Assembly: GCA_002346475.1 (NCBI GenBank)
Contig: DDZV01000037.1
Location: 1-7,944 of the forward strand
Reading direction: 5' to 3'
Length of the DNA stretch: 7,944 bases
DNA from: Acidobacteria bacterium UBA2999
GTDB taxonomy: Bacteria > Acidobacteriota > Vicinamibacteria > Vicinamibacterales > UBA2999
The translations under genes and the position numbers were made by a program. Every line of letters starts with the position of its first letter. Within the stretch, counting starts at the first letter, position 1. The notes under the pieces are model-generated. The model ran no database searches. It saw nothing but the letters and a program-made list of their open reading frames with translations, and was not told the DNA's origin. This document shows positions 1 through 7,289 of the stretch, one piece after another.

Positions 1-2271
1 CCTGGTGTTGTAGTTGTTCCAATAGACTATCGCTCTTCTGTAGACTTCGTCCTACAAGTAAAAAGCATCGTTAATGCCCGTTTAATCCTCCTAGGTAATG
101 AAGTCTCCCCATTCCCAGTAGATAGCAACTTAGGAAAAACTATTACGTGGAAATTTGCTGACATCGATTGGCATCAAAGCGGCCAGTGGCCACAAGTCCA
201 AATTGCTAGCGATGACATCGCTCAGATTATTTTTACTTCAGGTGCAACTGCTGAACCAAAAGGAGTTGTTATTCGCCACCGCAACATCATGGCAAATATT
301 GTTCCTGTAGAACGAGAAGTTAAAAAATATAGTGCTTACGCATGGCCTTTTAATCCGATCCGTTTTTTGAATCTCCTCCCTCTTAGTCACATGTTTGGCC
401 AATCGATGGCAACAAGTGTGCCTCCAATGCTACAGGGAACCGTAGTTTTTACCCGCAGTTTCAATCCTCAAGATCTAATCGAATTAATCAAAACGGAGCG
501 TATTTCTGTCCTTGTTTGTGTACCAAAAATGCTAGAAGTTCTGCGTGAATATATTCTTCGAAAATGGCCAGAGTCCGGTGACCCACCACCAACAGGTTTT
601 GGGATTTTACGTCGGTGGTGGCGTTATCGTCGCGTGCATTCTGCTTTTGGCAATAAATTCTGGGCGTTTGTGGTAGGCGCTGCACCATTACCAGGAGAGC
701 TCGAAACATTCTGGCGAGGACTTGGCTTCGCGGTAATCCAAGGCTATGGACTCACGGAAACAGCACCTATTGTGACACTCAATCATCCTTTTAAAACCAG
801 CCAGGGTTCTGTTGGGACCCCTATCGGTGGTGTTGAGGTGCGTATTGCTGAAGATGGTGAGATATTAGTACGTGGCGCTAATGTGACATCCGGTTACTAC
901 AATCCCTCAAAAACACAACAAGACTCTGAACAAGCACTCGACGACGAGGGCTGGCTACATACCGGCGATATTGGCGAGCGTGACACGGCAGGTCGTTTGT
1001 TTATTAAGGGACGAAAAAAAGAGATGATCGTTACTTCGGCAGGACTCAATGTCTTTCCTGAGGACGTTGAACACGTGCTAAATAAACTTCCTGGTGTCAA
1101 GGATTCAGCTGTAATTAGTGTGCCTCACGATACAGAAGAATGGGTTCACGCAGTACTCTTGCTATCTCCAGGAATTGACCTCGACCAGACTATACGCCAA
1201 GCAAATTTATTACTGCAAGATCATCAGCGAATCCGTGGGGCATCGACCTGGTCTGGTGAAGCGCTGCCACGAACAGAAGGCACTGGGAAACTAAAGCGAA
1301 GGAAGATTAGAACCTCCGTGCTCTCTGGACAACGTCCAGACAACGTGAAACATACCAATACAGTAGACGCAGTCATTAGTCAGTTCTCGCAAGGATGGTC
1401 AGTCCAAGAAACAACAACCTTAAAGGAGCTTGGACTTAGCTCGCTCGAAAGGGTCGAGTTAATGGTCGCCCTTGAGGATCGATTTCAAACACGCATCGAT
1501 GAAGCACGTTTCGCACAAAGTGAGACTATCGCAGACCTCAAAAAACTTGTTAACCAACTCCCTTCAAAGGATAATTCCCCAGCACCGGTAGAATTTCCTT
1601 CGTGGAATCGGAGTTTTCCCTTCCGTGGCCTAAGACGTCTTTCGCTGAGTACTTGGATTCTTCCACTAACCAAACTGTTTGCCCATATTGAGGTAGATGG
1701 CCTTGAGCACCTCAGACAGATTAAGGGTCCTGTTGTTTTTGCATCCAATCACCAAAGTCATATGGATGTGCCTGTAATCCTTGCAGCATTACCTGGAAAT
1801 TGGCGTGCTCAAATCGCCACTGCTATGGCTAAAGAATTTTTTAAGGCACACTTTTTTCCCTCAGAACACACATGGCGTGAACGCATGACAAATTCACTTA
1901 ATTACTACCTTGCTGCCTGCTATTTCAATGCTTTTCCGTTACCTCAAAGAGAGGCAGGAGCTAGACAAACGCTTAAGTACATCGGTGAGTTATTGGGAGA
2001 AGGCTGGTCTGTGCTTCTTTTTCCTGAAGGTGTACGTTCAGAGAATGAAGAAATTAAAAAATTTCGGGGTGGCATCGGAATGATTGCATCTAGACTCGAT
2101 GTGCCAGTGATTCCTATACGGGTCTCTGGTGTCAACAAAGTGCTCCATCCAAAATGGAAAATGGCACGTCCTGGACCAGTACGTGTTACTTTTGGTCGCC
2201 CCCTACTCCTGCGCGGAGACAATTATGCAACGTTAGCAACGGATGTCGAAACAACTGTCCGTGCACTTTAA
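1..2271 (+). CDS. Acyl ligase (AMP-forming) / acyl carrier / PlsC-type acyltransferase multidomain protein, 5' end missing
   Basis: The frame is open from base 1, so the gene starts left of the window; the ATG at 289 lies inside the ligase domain and is not the start. Residues are counted from base 1 (756 in the window). The AMP-binding ligase shows the phosphate loop FTSGATAEPKG at about 78-88, PLSHMFG at 127-133, GYGLTE at 248-253, GWLHTGD at 317-323 and the C-terminal catalytic lysine K430 in RTEGTGKLKR. A carrier domain follows at about 440-520, with LGLSSLE and likely phosphopantetheine serine S481. A PlsC/LPLAT acyltransferase follows at about 545-756, with NHQSHMD (H584-X4-D589), FPEGVRS at 674-680 and VIPI at 703-706. 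The family role would be to activate a fatty acid with ATP, load it on the carrier and pass it to a lysophospholipid or similar acceptor at the membrane. E. coli Aas has the opposite order (acyltransferase first) and no built-in carrier. Probably 80-110 N-terminal residues are missing. The domain calls are firm; the acceptor is unknown. Confidence 0.9.
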   Translation, partial: PGVVVVPIDYRSSVDFVLQVKSIVNARLILLGNEVSPFPVDSNLGKTITWKFADIDWHQSGQWPQVQIASDDIAQIIFTSGATAEPKGVVIRHRNIMANIVPVEREVKKYSAYAWPFNPIRFLNLLPLSHMFGQSMATSVPPMLQGTVVFTRSFNPQDLIELIKTERISVLVCVPKMLEVLREYILRKWPESGDPPPTGFGILRRWWRYRRVHSAFGNKFWAFVVGAAPLPGELETFWRGLGFAVIQGYGLTETAPIVTLNHPFKTSQGSVGTPIGGVEVRIAEDGEILVRGANVTSGYYNPSKTQQDSEQALDDEGWLHTGDIGERDTAGRLFIKGRKKEMIVTSAGLNVFPEDVEHVLNKLPGVKDSAVISVPHDTEEWVHAVLLLSPGIDLDQTIRQANLLLQDHQRIRGASTWSGEALPRTEGTGKLKRRKIRTSVLSGQRPDNVKHTNTVDAVISQFSQGWSVQETTTLKELGLSSLERVELMVALEDRFQTRIDEARFAQSETIADLKKLVNQLPSKDNSPAPVEFPSWNRSFPFRGLRRLSLSTWILPLTKLFAHIEVDGLEHLRQIKGPVVFASNHQSHMDVPVILAALPGNWRAQIATAMAKEFFKAHFFPSEHTWRERMTNSLNYYLAACYFNAFPLPQREAGARQTLKYIGELLGEGWSVLLFPEGVRSENEEIKKFRGGIGMIASRLDVPVIPIRVSGVNKVLHPKWKMARPGPVRVTFGRPLLLRGDNYATLATDVETTVRAL

Positions 2272-2316
2272 ATTGCACCTTGCCACCACGCTGTGTCAAA
2301 CTGCTTGATAGCACTG

Positions 2317-2322
2317 AAAGGA
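2317..2322 (+). promoter_or_regulatory. Ribosome binding site of infA
   Basis: AAAGGA lies 7 bases before the TTG at 2330. It supports TTG as the infA start, which also gives exactly the standard 72-residue IF-1. I see no convincing promoter in the 58-base gap before infA. Confidence 0.6.
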
Positions 2323-2329
2323 TTAATAT

Positions 2330-2548
2330 TTGAGTAAAGACGATCTAATTGATATGCAAGGTAAAGTAGTCGCCGTCCACTCTGGTGGCCTCTACCGCGT
2401 CGAATGTGAAGCTGGACACGAAGTACTCGCTCAATTAAGCGGACGCATGCGTCGATTTCGAATTAAGGTAGTACCGGGCGATAACGTAACCGTGAGTGTA
2501 TCTCCTTATGATCCAGTACGTGGCATCATTACTTTCCGCGCACGGTAG
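2330..2548 (+). CDS. infA: Translation initiation factor IF-1 (divergent type)
   Basis: The product has 72 residues, the same length as E. coli IF-1, and is a single S1-type OB-fold along its whole length. Recognisable family features are the IDMQGKV start of strand 1, the GHEVLA segment, SGRMRR (compare SGKMRK in E. coli), the PGDNVTV turn and the C-terminal SPYDPVRGIITFRAR. IF-1 binds the 30S A site and cooperates with IF-2 and IF-3 in initiation; family members can also melt RNA structure. The start is TTG, supported by AAAGGA 7 bases upstream. The first half departs from the usual type: GGLYRVECEAGH replaces the common NAMFRVELENGH-like stretch. It stands outside any ribosomal-protein cluster and directly before an RNA helicase, so it may be a second, specialised copy. 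The TAG stop is 3 bases before the helicase start and in the same frame. The family call is firm; whether it is the only IF-1 cannot be seen here. Confidence 0.93.
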   Translation: MSKDDLIDMQGKVVAVHSGGLYRVECEAGHEVLAQLSGRMRRFRIKVVPGDNVTVSVSPYDPVRGIITFRAR

Positions 2549-2551
2549 CTC

Positions 2552-3829
2552 TTGAAACGCAATACCGGACACAAACCACAGCCAAGACAAAAGAGTAGAA
2601 AATCTGTGCATCGTAGTAAGCAAAGCACAGCAACAAAACCAAAACTTGACTGTGCTCCACTTCCATACAAGACAATACCGTTCGACTCAACTGCCATAAA
2701 TTTTACTGACCTGAACCTTGACAAGCGCCTACTCCAAGGAACTTGTGATTTAGGCTGGCAAGAAACCAGGCCCGTACAAAGTGGGGTAATCCCTCTAGCA
2801 ATGTCTGGTCGTGATGTGATTGCCTGCGCTGAAACTGGAACCGGGAAAACAGCAGCATTTTTGGTGCCAATTCTTCAGCGTTTTCTACAACAAACCACTG
2901 TAAATTTAGATAAATCTAAAACAGCTAAACCTGTAATCGGAACTCGTGCTCTTGTATTATCACCAACACGTGAGTTAGCAGTACAAATAGAAGACCAAGT
3001 TCAAGGTCTCATATATCACACAACAATCTCAAGCATCGCGGTGTACGGTGGCGTACCAATGCCACCTCAAGAGCGCGCTTTACGCGCTAACGTCGATATC
3101 GTAGTTGCCACTCCAGGTCGACTAATGGACCACATGCGCCAGGGTACAGTTTGCTTTAAAAAATTGGAGGTTCTTGTGCTGGACGAAGCCGACCGCATGT
3201 TAGATATGGGTTTCTGGCCAGATGTACAAAAGATCCTCGGCCAACTTCCGTCAGTAAGACAAACACTGCTCTTCTCAGCCACAATGCCGAGCGAAGTCCT
3301 AAACTTAACAAGAGAATTTTTACGTGATCCCGCTCACATACAGGTTGGAAAGCCAGGTGGACCAGCTAGCACAATTTCACACACTGTTCAAAAAGTGCCT
3401 GCCCAAGAAAAAATATCTTGGCTAGCGTCTTGGTTGCAGAATGAAACACATGGACCTGTATTAGTATTCTGTCGTACTAAAATTGGTGCCGATAAACTAG
3501 CTAGACGCTTAAGCCAAACAGGAATTCGTGCAGCGGCACTTCATGCCAACAGGACACAAGAGCAACGTGTCGCCGCAGTGGAAGGATTTAGAGCTGGACT
3601 GTACCCAGTACTAGTTGCAACTGATGTTGCAGCGCGTGGTTTAGACATTGATGGCATTGCATACGTTGTTAATTTTGAGGTACCCAATAAAGTGGAGGAC
3701 TATGTGCACCGTGTCGGACGGACAGGTCGTGCTGAAGCTACAGGAAATGCCCTTACACTAGCAGCACCTGAAGAACTTCGAACCCTCCGTGCACTTGAAA
3801 AAGCGATGGGGTTACCGCTACAACAATAA
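2552..3829 (+). CDS. DEAD-box ATP-dependent RNA helicase, RhlE-like
   Basis: The 425-residue protein has the full helicase core in order: Q motif with F51 and RPVQ (Q76), motif I AETGTGKT 93-100, PTREL 138-142, TPGR 187-190, DEAD 211-214, SAT 242-244, VFCRTK 305-310, ATDVAARGLD 356-365 and HRVGRTGR 386-393. It would use ATP to unwind short RNA duplexes, for example in ribosome assembly, mRNA decay or cold adaptation. The first 31 residues are strongly basic (13 K/R/H and no D/E) and probably bind RNA. The chain ends soon after the core, without the basic C-terminal tail many RhlE proteins carry. The TTG start, 3 bases after the infA stop, has no clear ribosome binding site, which suggests translational coupling to infA. 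GTG at 2606 is a weaker alternative. The first in-frame ATG, at codon 84, lies past the Q motif and cannot be the start. The subfamily is less sure than the family. Confidence 0.92.
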   Translation: MKRNTGHKPQPRQKSRKSVHRSKQSTATKPKLDCAPLPYKTIPFDSTAINFTDLNLDKRLLQGTCDLGWQETRPVQSGVIPLAMSGRDVIACAETGTGKTAAFLVPILQRFLQQTTVNLDKSKTAKPVIGTRALVLSPTRELAVQIEDQVQGLIYHTTISSIAVYGGVPMPPQERALRANVDIVVATPGRLMDHMRQGTVCFKKLEVLVLDEADRMLDMGFWPDVQKILGQLPSVRQTLLFSATMPSEVLNLTREFLRDPAHIQVGKPGGPASTISHTVQKVPAQEKISWLASWLQNETHGPVLVFCRTKIGADKLARRLSQTGIRAAALHANRTQEQRVAAVEGFRAGLYPVLVATDVAARGLDIDGIAYVVNFEVPNKVEDYVHRVGRTGRAEATGNALTLAAPEELRTLRALEKAMGLPLQQ

Positions 3830-3860
3830 AATATTTGAAACGCCTTAGAACAATGTAGAG

Positions 3861-4982
3861 CTAGTCACGAGAACTTGAAAATTCTTTTGCCAATTCTACC
3901 CATTCACCGTTAGGTGCTAGACGCTGATAAGCACGCCATTGCGGTAACGCCTCTTGTGATTGCCCATTCTTTTCTAACGTCACAGCTAGATAAAAATATG
4001 CGTCAGCATAAGAAGGGTTAAGCCTAAGAGCTTCTCGGTAGTACTCCTGAGCCCTGGCATAGTGTCCAAGATCATGATAAATATTCCCAAGATTGTAATA
4101 ACCCTCAAAGACTCCTGGCTCAAGTGAAATGGCGCGTTCGTAGAGTGCTTGCGCCTCAGCCATTTCATCCTGTGCGTAATGGATATTTGCGAGATTGATA
4201 ATTGCAGGCACTAAAGAAGGATCTACTTCAAGGGCTTTCCGATATGCCGCTGCCACCTTGTCATAATTTTCTTGATCTTCATTGTCAAGATCTGACGCCA
4301 TCACAAAATATTTTTCAGCTGATGAAGTTTGAGGTTCCGTTGCCACGTTCATGAGTGTCGCTAATGGAGGAGTCTCACGTAACGGAAGCTTTACAATTTT
4401 GACAGGCTGTGCTTCTAGATGAAAATCTAATGTTAATTGACCAGATCGTACTGCTAGAAGTGTCTTAAGAACAGCACGAAAACTCATGCCTTGAGAAAGT
4501 TCCGCGTCCGCTTGCCTGATAACACTAAGATCTGGAAACCCGTAGTAATTTTCTCCGTGCGTTCTATGTGCTGGTTGTATGAGCCCCCATTGCTGTAAAT
4601 AACGAAGATGATCTGCACGTAAATTTTTATAACGATCGAGTAAATCTCGCTGAGCATGGTACTGCTGTCTGAGTTTCTTTGGAGAAAGCACACCAACAAG
4701 ATCGCAGAACTCATCCTCAGATACAATTTTGATTCGTCCTTGAAGCTCTATATTGAATTGTTCGGCTCGACGAAGTCGATAATTAACCTCCTGAGTACGC
4801 TGGCCTAGACTACCAATTACCAGCATTGTCGTAGTAGGAGTTATCTCATCAGTGACTTTAGCTCCCATAGTCTGGACAAGAGCATCCACTTGTCGCCGAC
4901 TAAACGAACGTAATCGGCCGCTAAAAACAAGCGTCTGGCCAAAAAGCACTTGACCTTTTGATGATTTCAATGCGTCTACCAC
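3861..4982 (-). CDS. BRCT domain / MerR-like helix-turn-helix / TPR repeat protein of unknown function
   Basis: The 373-residue protein has three parts. Residues about 12-97 look like a BRCT domain of the DNA-ligase/RFC1 type: FGQTLVFSGRL opening, MGAKV at 39-43, TTTMLVIGS at 50-58 and the closing KIVSEDEF at 85-92. Residues about 118-182 resemble the MerR DNA-binding fold: LRYLQQWGLIQP, then a YYGFPDLSVIRQ wing/helix segment and the GMSFRAV turn. After a linker, about four TPR units run from about 222 to 357, with repeat ends at EVDP, SLEP, RLNP and RLAP. No signal peptide or membrane segment is visible, so it should be cytosolic. BRCT domains bind phosphopeptides or DNA ends and TPRs bind proteins, so a nucleic-acid-linked scaffold or regulator is a fair guess. 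The GTG start at 4982 lacks a good ribosome binding site and could shift by a few codons. It converges on the helicase (31-base gap) and diverges from glk. I do not recognise a named gene. Confidence 0.85.
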   Translation of the reverse strand: MVDALKSSKGQVLFGQTLVFSGRLRSFSRRQVDALVQTMGAKVTDEITPTTTMLVIGSLGQRTQEVNYRLRRAEQFNIELQGRIKIVSEDEFCDLVGVLSPKKLRQQYHAQRDLLDRYKNLRADHLRYLQQWGLIQPAHRTHGENYYGFPDLSVIRQADAELSQGMSFRAVLKTLLAVRSGQLTLDFHLEAQPVKIVKLPLRETPPLATLMNVATEPQTSSAEKYFVMASDLDNEDQENYDKVAAAYRKALEVDPSLVPAIINLANIHYAQDEMAEAQALYERAISLEPGVFEGYYNLGNIYHDLGHYARAQEYYREALRLNPSYADAYFYLAVTLEKNGQSQEALPQWRAYQRLAPNGEWVELAKEFSSSRD

Positions 4983-5108
4983 TTTTAAACAAAGTCCAAT
5001 ATAAACTAGGGTTATTACATAAAATCGGAAAAAGGCTCACAAACCACAATGGTGTGAATTTGACAAAAATTGTGTCCATCTCCCAGATGCGACGAGGATA
5101 CTACGCTA
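4983..5108. promoter_or_regulatory. Divergent intergenic region between the BRCT/TPR gene and glk
   Basis: These 126 bases must hold the promoters for both divergent genes, since nothing else separates them. The left half is AT-rich. Minus-strand TATATT and plus-strand TAAAAT are possible -10 boxes, but neither has a good -35 box at normal spacing. A perfect TTGACA at 5060-5065 has no matching -10 box 16-18 bases downstream. A 15-base imperfect palindrome overlaps it at 5062-5076. The region is supported as regulatory by position; exact promoter sites are not. Confidence 0.4.
5094..5097 (+). promoter_or_regulatory. Likely ribosome binding site of glk
   Basis: GAGG lies 11 bases before the ATG at 5109. 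It favours that ATG over the upstream in-frame TTG at 5070, which has no comparable site and would add 13 residues unlike the family. Confidence 0.45.
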
Positions 5109-6077
5109 ATGTTACTAGCTGGTGATATAGGCGGCACAAAAACCCTGCTGGGTCTGTTTGATCCCTCATTACCCAGACCTAAGGCAATAACTACAAGAAC
5201 TTATCAGACGAATAAGTTTTCATCGTTTTTACATCTTCTTGACGAGTTTAAACAGGACGTGGCATGGATGGAAACGACTATTGAAGCAATAGTTTTCGGT
5301 GTAGCTGGTCCAGTTCTTGATCAAAAAACTAAATTAACTAATATTCCATGGAATATCTCAGGAGTAGAAATTAGTAAATACTATAACTTGGAACGTGTTC
5401 GCTTAATTAACGATTTAGAGGCCATCGCGCACAGCATAGAAGTCTTGGATCAAACAGAATTGTTTATTCTCCAAGCAGGCAAGAAAGATAACTCTGGAAA
5501 TGCCGTAATTATTGCTGCCGGCACTGGGTTAGGTGAAGTATTACTGCATAGGGTTAATGGGAAACTAACTCCAATCCCCTCGGAAGGGGGCCATGCAGAC
5601 TTCGCACCAAGGACTAACCGGGAAAAAGAGTTTGTCCGAACTTTTCAAAAACGTTACGGACGCGTAACAATCGAACAAGTGCTGAGTGGGCGTGGCCTTA
5701 TCAATCTCTACCACTTTACACATGCTAAATCTCCTTGTGATGCAATTATTGCTCAAGAACTAACTCCTGCCTTAGTCTCACAAGCAGGCCTTCAAGCAAA
5801 CTGCTCTGCATGTGCAGAAACACTTGAATTATTTGTTTCTGCCTACGGATCAGAAACTGGAAACCTTGCATTACGTGGTGTGGCCTCTAGTGGCGTATTT
5901 ATTGGTGGAGGTATCGCTCCAAAAATACTTCAACCCCTATCAAAAAGCAGTTTCATGGAAGCATTTCGTGACAAGCCGCCAATGACCAAATTGTTGTCTC
6001 AATTTCCAGTTAAAGTTATTCTCAATGAGAAAGCTGGATTAGTTGGAGCTGCTGTTTTTGCGAATGTACTTTGGTGA
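5109..6077 (+). CDS. glk: Glucokinase
   Basis: Glucokinase phosphorylates glucose with ATP to glucose 6-phosphate in the cytosol. From the ATG at 5109 the protein has 322 residues; E. coli Glk has 321. The N-terminus begins with the phosphate-binding GDIGGTKT (5-12). Further family signatures are GVAGPV near 64-69, LTNIPWNIS at 76-84, the catalytic aspartate D102 in LINDLEAIA, AAGTGLG at 136-142, SEGGHADFAP at 158-167 (with glucose-contacting E159 and H162), VLSGRGLINLY at 191-201 and the adenosine-binding GGGIAPK at 266-272. There is no zinc-binding CXCGXXGC motif of the ROK family, so this is the proteobacterial-type Glk. An in-frame TTG at 5070 would extend it by 13 residues and is less likely. 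It is transcribed away from the BRCT/TPR gene and followed after 76 bases by the transhydrogenase genes. All expected active-site residues are present. Confidence 0.93.
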   Translation: MLLAGDIGGTKTLLGLFDPSLPRPKAITTRTYQTNKFSSFLHLLDEFKQDVAWMETTIEAIVFGVAGPVLDQKTKLTNIPWNISGVEISKYYNLERVRLINDLEAIAHSIEVLDQTELFILQAGKKDNSGNAVIIAAGTGLGEVLLHRVNGKLTPIPSEGGHADFAPRTNREKEFVRTFQKRYGRVTIEQVLSGRGLINLYHFTHAKSPCDAIIAQELTPALVSQAGLQANCSACAETLELFVSAYGSETGNLALRGVASSGVFIGGGIAPKILQPLSKSSFMEAFRDKPPMTKLLSQFPVKVILNEKAGLVGAAVFANVLW

Positions 6078-6153
6078 AGATCTGTGTGACACGTTAAATA
6101 ATTTACTTCTTAGTGGTTATTGTCACCCACAAATAGAATAAACTCATTGTTTC
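6078..6153 (+). promoter_or_regulatory. Leader region before pntAA with an inverted repeat
   Basis: The gap between glk and pntAA holds two arms, 6081-6091 and 6121-6131, which pair at 9 of 11 positions around a 29-base spacer; the core is GTGACA / TGTCAC. No T-run follows, so it does not look like an intrinsic terminator. It may be an operator for the pnt operon. The bases just before the pntAA ATG lack a strong ribosome binding site. A TAGAAT at 6134-6139 could be a -10 box, but no good -35 partner is seen. Confidence 0.3.
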
Positions 6154-7287
6154 ATGAATATTGGCGTACCCAAAGAAACATGGCCTGGCGAACAGCGTGT
6201 TTCCATTATCCCTACAACCGTTGCCTCTCTTAAAAAAACTGGCTTGCACGTATCTGTAGAGCAAGGTGCCGGTACTGCAGCAGGTTTTTACGATGATGAG
6301 TATGCAAAAAATGGAGCGACCATAACATCACGTGATGAAATATTCCAATCTTCGGATGTGATCCTGCAGGTTCGAGCAATGCCTGCAGATCCAAAACTTC
6401 GACAGGGGCAAGCTGTCATTGGATTTGCTGACCCCTTAGGCGCTCCACAAGAAATTCAAAATACTGCTGGTACTGGTATCACTTTGTTCGCTATGGAACT
6501 AATGCCACGTATCACACGCGCGCAGAGCATGGATGCTCTGTCATCGATGGCAACTGTAACTGGCTACAAGGGTGTCCTTCTGGTAGCCGACGCCCTTCCA
6601 CGTATGATGCCAATGCTTATGACTGCTGCTGGGACTTTGTCTCCGGCAAAGGTTTTTGTTGTAGGTGCTGGTGTCGCTGGCTTGCAGGCAATTGCAACTG
6701 CACGTCGACTCGGAGCACGGGTGGAGGCCTACGATGTTAGACCTGCCGTGAAGGAACAAGTACAAAGTCTCGGAGCAAAGTTTGTTGAACTACCGCTTGA
6801 GTCAACTGAAACCGAGGACGCCGGAGGATATGCAAAGGCACAAGACGAATCATTTTATCGTCGTCAGCGGGAGATGATGCTAACGGTCCTGGCAACTAGC
6901 AATGCGGTCATTACCACCGCACTTATCCCAGGTAAGCGAGCACCTATCCTTATAACAAAAGAAATGGTCAATGCAATGCAACCAGGCTCTGTGGTCGTTG
7001 ATCTTGCTGCAGAACGTGGTGGCAATTGCGAGCTAACTAAACCTGACGAAATTGTAAACCATGCAGGCGTCAAAATTATTGGTCCGAGTAATCCCCCGGC
7101 CTTAGTGCCATATCATGCTAGTCAGATGTATTCAAAAAACATTACCACCTTCCTACTACACCTGATAAAAAAAGATGAGAATCAATCAGTACTACAACTA
7201 GACATGCAAGATGAGATCACCAAAGATACCTTACTGATAAAAGACGGCATCTTAGTTAATAAGAAAGTTCTGGAGATCGTAGAATAA
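6154..7287 (+). CDS. pntAA: NAD(P) transhydrogenase subunit alpha part 1 (NAD(H)-binding domain I)
   Basis: This is the soluble NAD(H)-binding component of the proton-translocating transhydrogenase, which moves hydride from NADH to NADP+ using the proton gradient. It has 377 residues, normal for the split form, and sits on the cytoplasmic face of the complex. It opens with MNIGVPKE and PGEQRVSIIP, typical of the alanine dehydrogenase/PntA fold. R119, Q124, D127 and S130 in RITRAQSMDALSS match the nicotinamide-site residues R127, Q132, D135 and S138 of the Rhodospirillum rubrum protein. The Rossmann loop is GAGVAG at 171-176, followed by YDVRPAVKEQ. The mobile-loop region is near 220-240 (GGYAKAQ, then RRQRE). 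Residues after about 340 form a polar linker to the membrane part. Domain II is absent and is supplied by the next gene, which begins 2 bases after this stop. The start ATG fits the family, although the ribosome binding site is weak. Confidence 0.95.
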   Translation: MNIGVPKETWPGEQRVSIIPTTVASLKKTGLHVSVEQGAGTAAGFYDDEYAKNGATITSRDEIFQSSDVILQVRAMPADPKLRQGQAVIGFADPLGAPQEIQNTAGTGITLFAMELMPRITRAQSMDALSSMATVTGYKGVLLVADALPRMMPMLMTAAGTLSPAKVFVVGAGVAGLQAIATARRLGARVEAYDVRPAVKEQVQSLGAKFVELPLESTETEDAGGYAKAQDESFYRRQREMMLTVLATSNAVITTALIPGKRAPILITKEMVNAMQPGSVVVDLAAERGGNCELTKPDEIVNHAGVKIIGPSNPPALVPYHASQMYSKNITTFLLHLIKKDENQSVLQLDMQDEITKDTLLIKDGILVNKKVLEIVE

Positions 7288-7289
7288 TA

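Noticed and set aside
289..2271. ATG at 289 as the start of the ligase gene
   Set aside because: The frame is open back to base 1, and the phosphate loop FTSGATAEPKG is encoded upstream of 289, so the real start is outside the window.
2261..2278. Near-palindrome GTGCA...TGCAC across the stop of the acyltransferase gene as a terminator
   Set aside because: The stem is only 5 bp and no T-run follows, so it does not meet the pattern of an intrinsic terminator.
3830..3860. Bidirectional terminator between the convergent helicase and BRCT/TPR genes
   Set aside because: The 31-base gap has no stem with flanking T-runs.
5060..5088. TTGACA as the -35 box of a glk promoter
   Set aside because: The hexamer at normal spacing is CCAGAT, a poor -10 box, and transcription would begin inside the ribosome binding site.
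5070..5108. TTG at 5070 as the glk start
   Set aside because: It adds 13 residues unlike the family and has no good ribosome binding site. The ATG at 5109 gives 322 residues, close to E. coli Glk, and has GAGG upstream.
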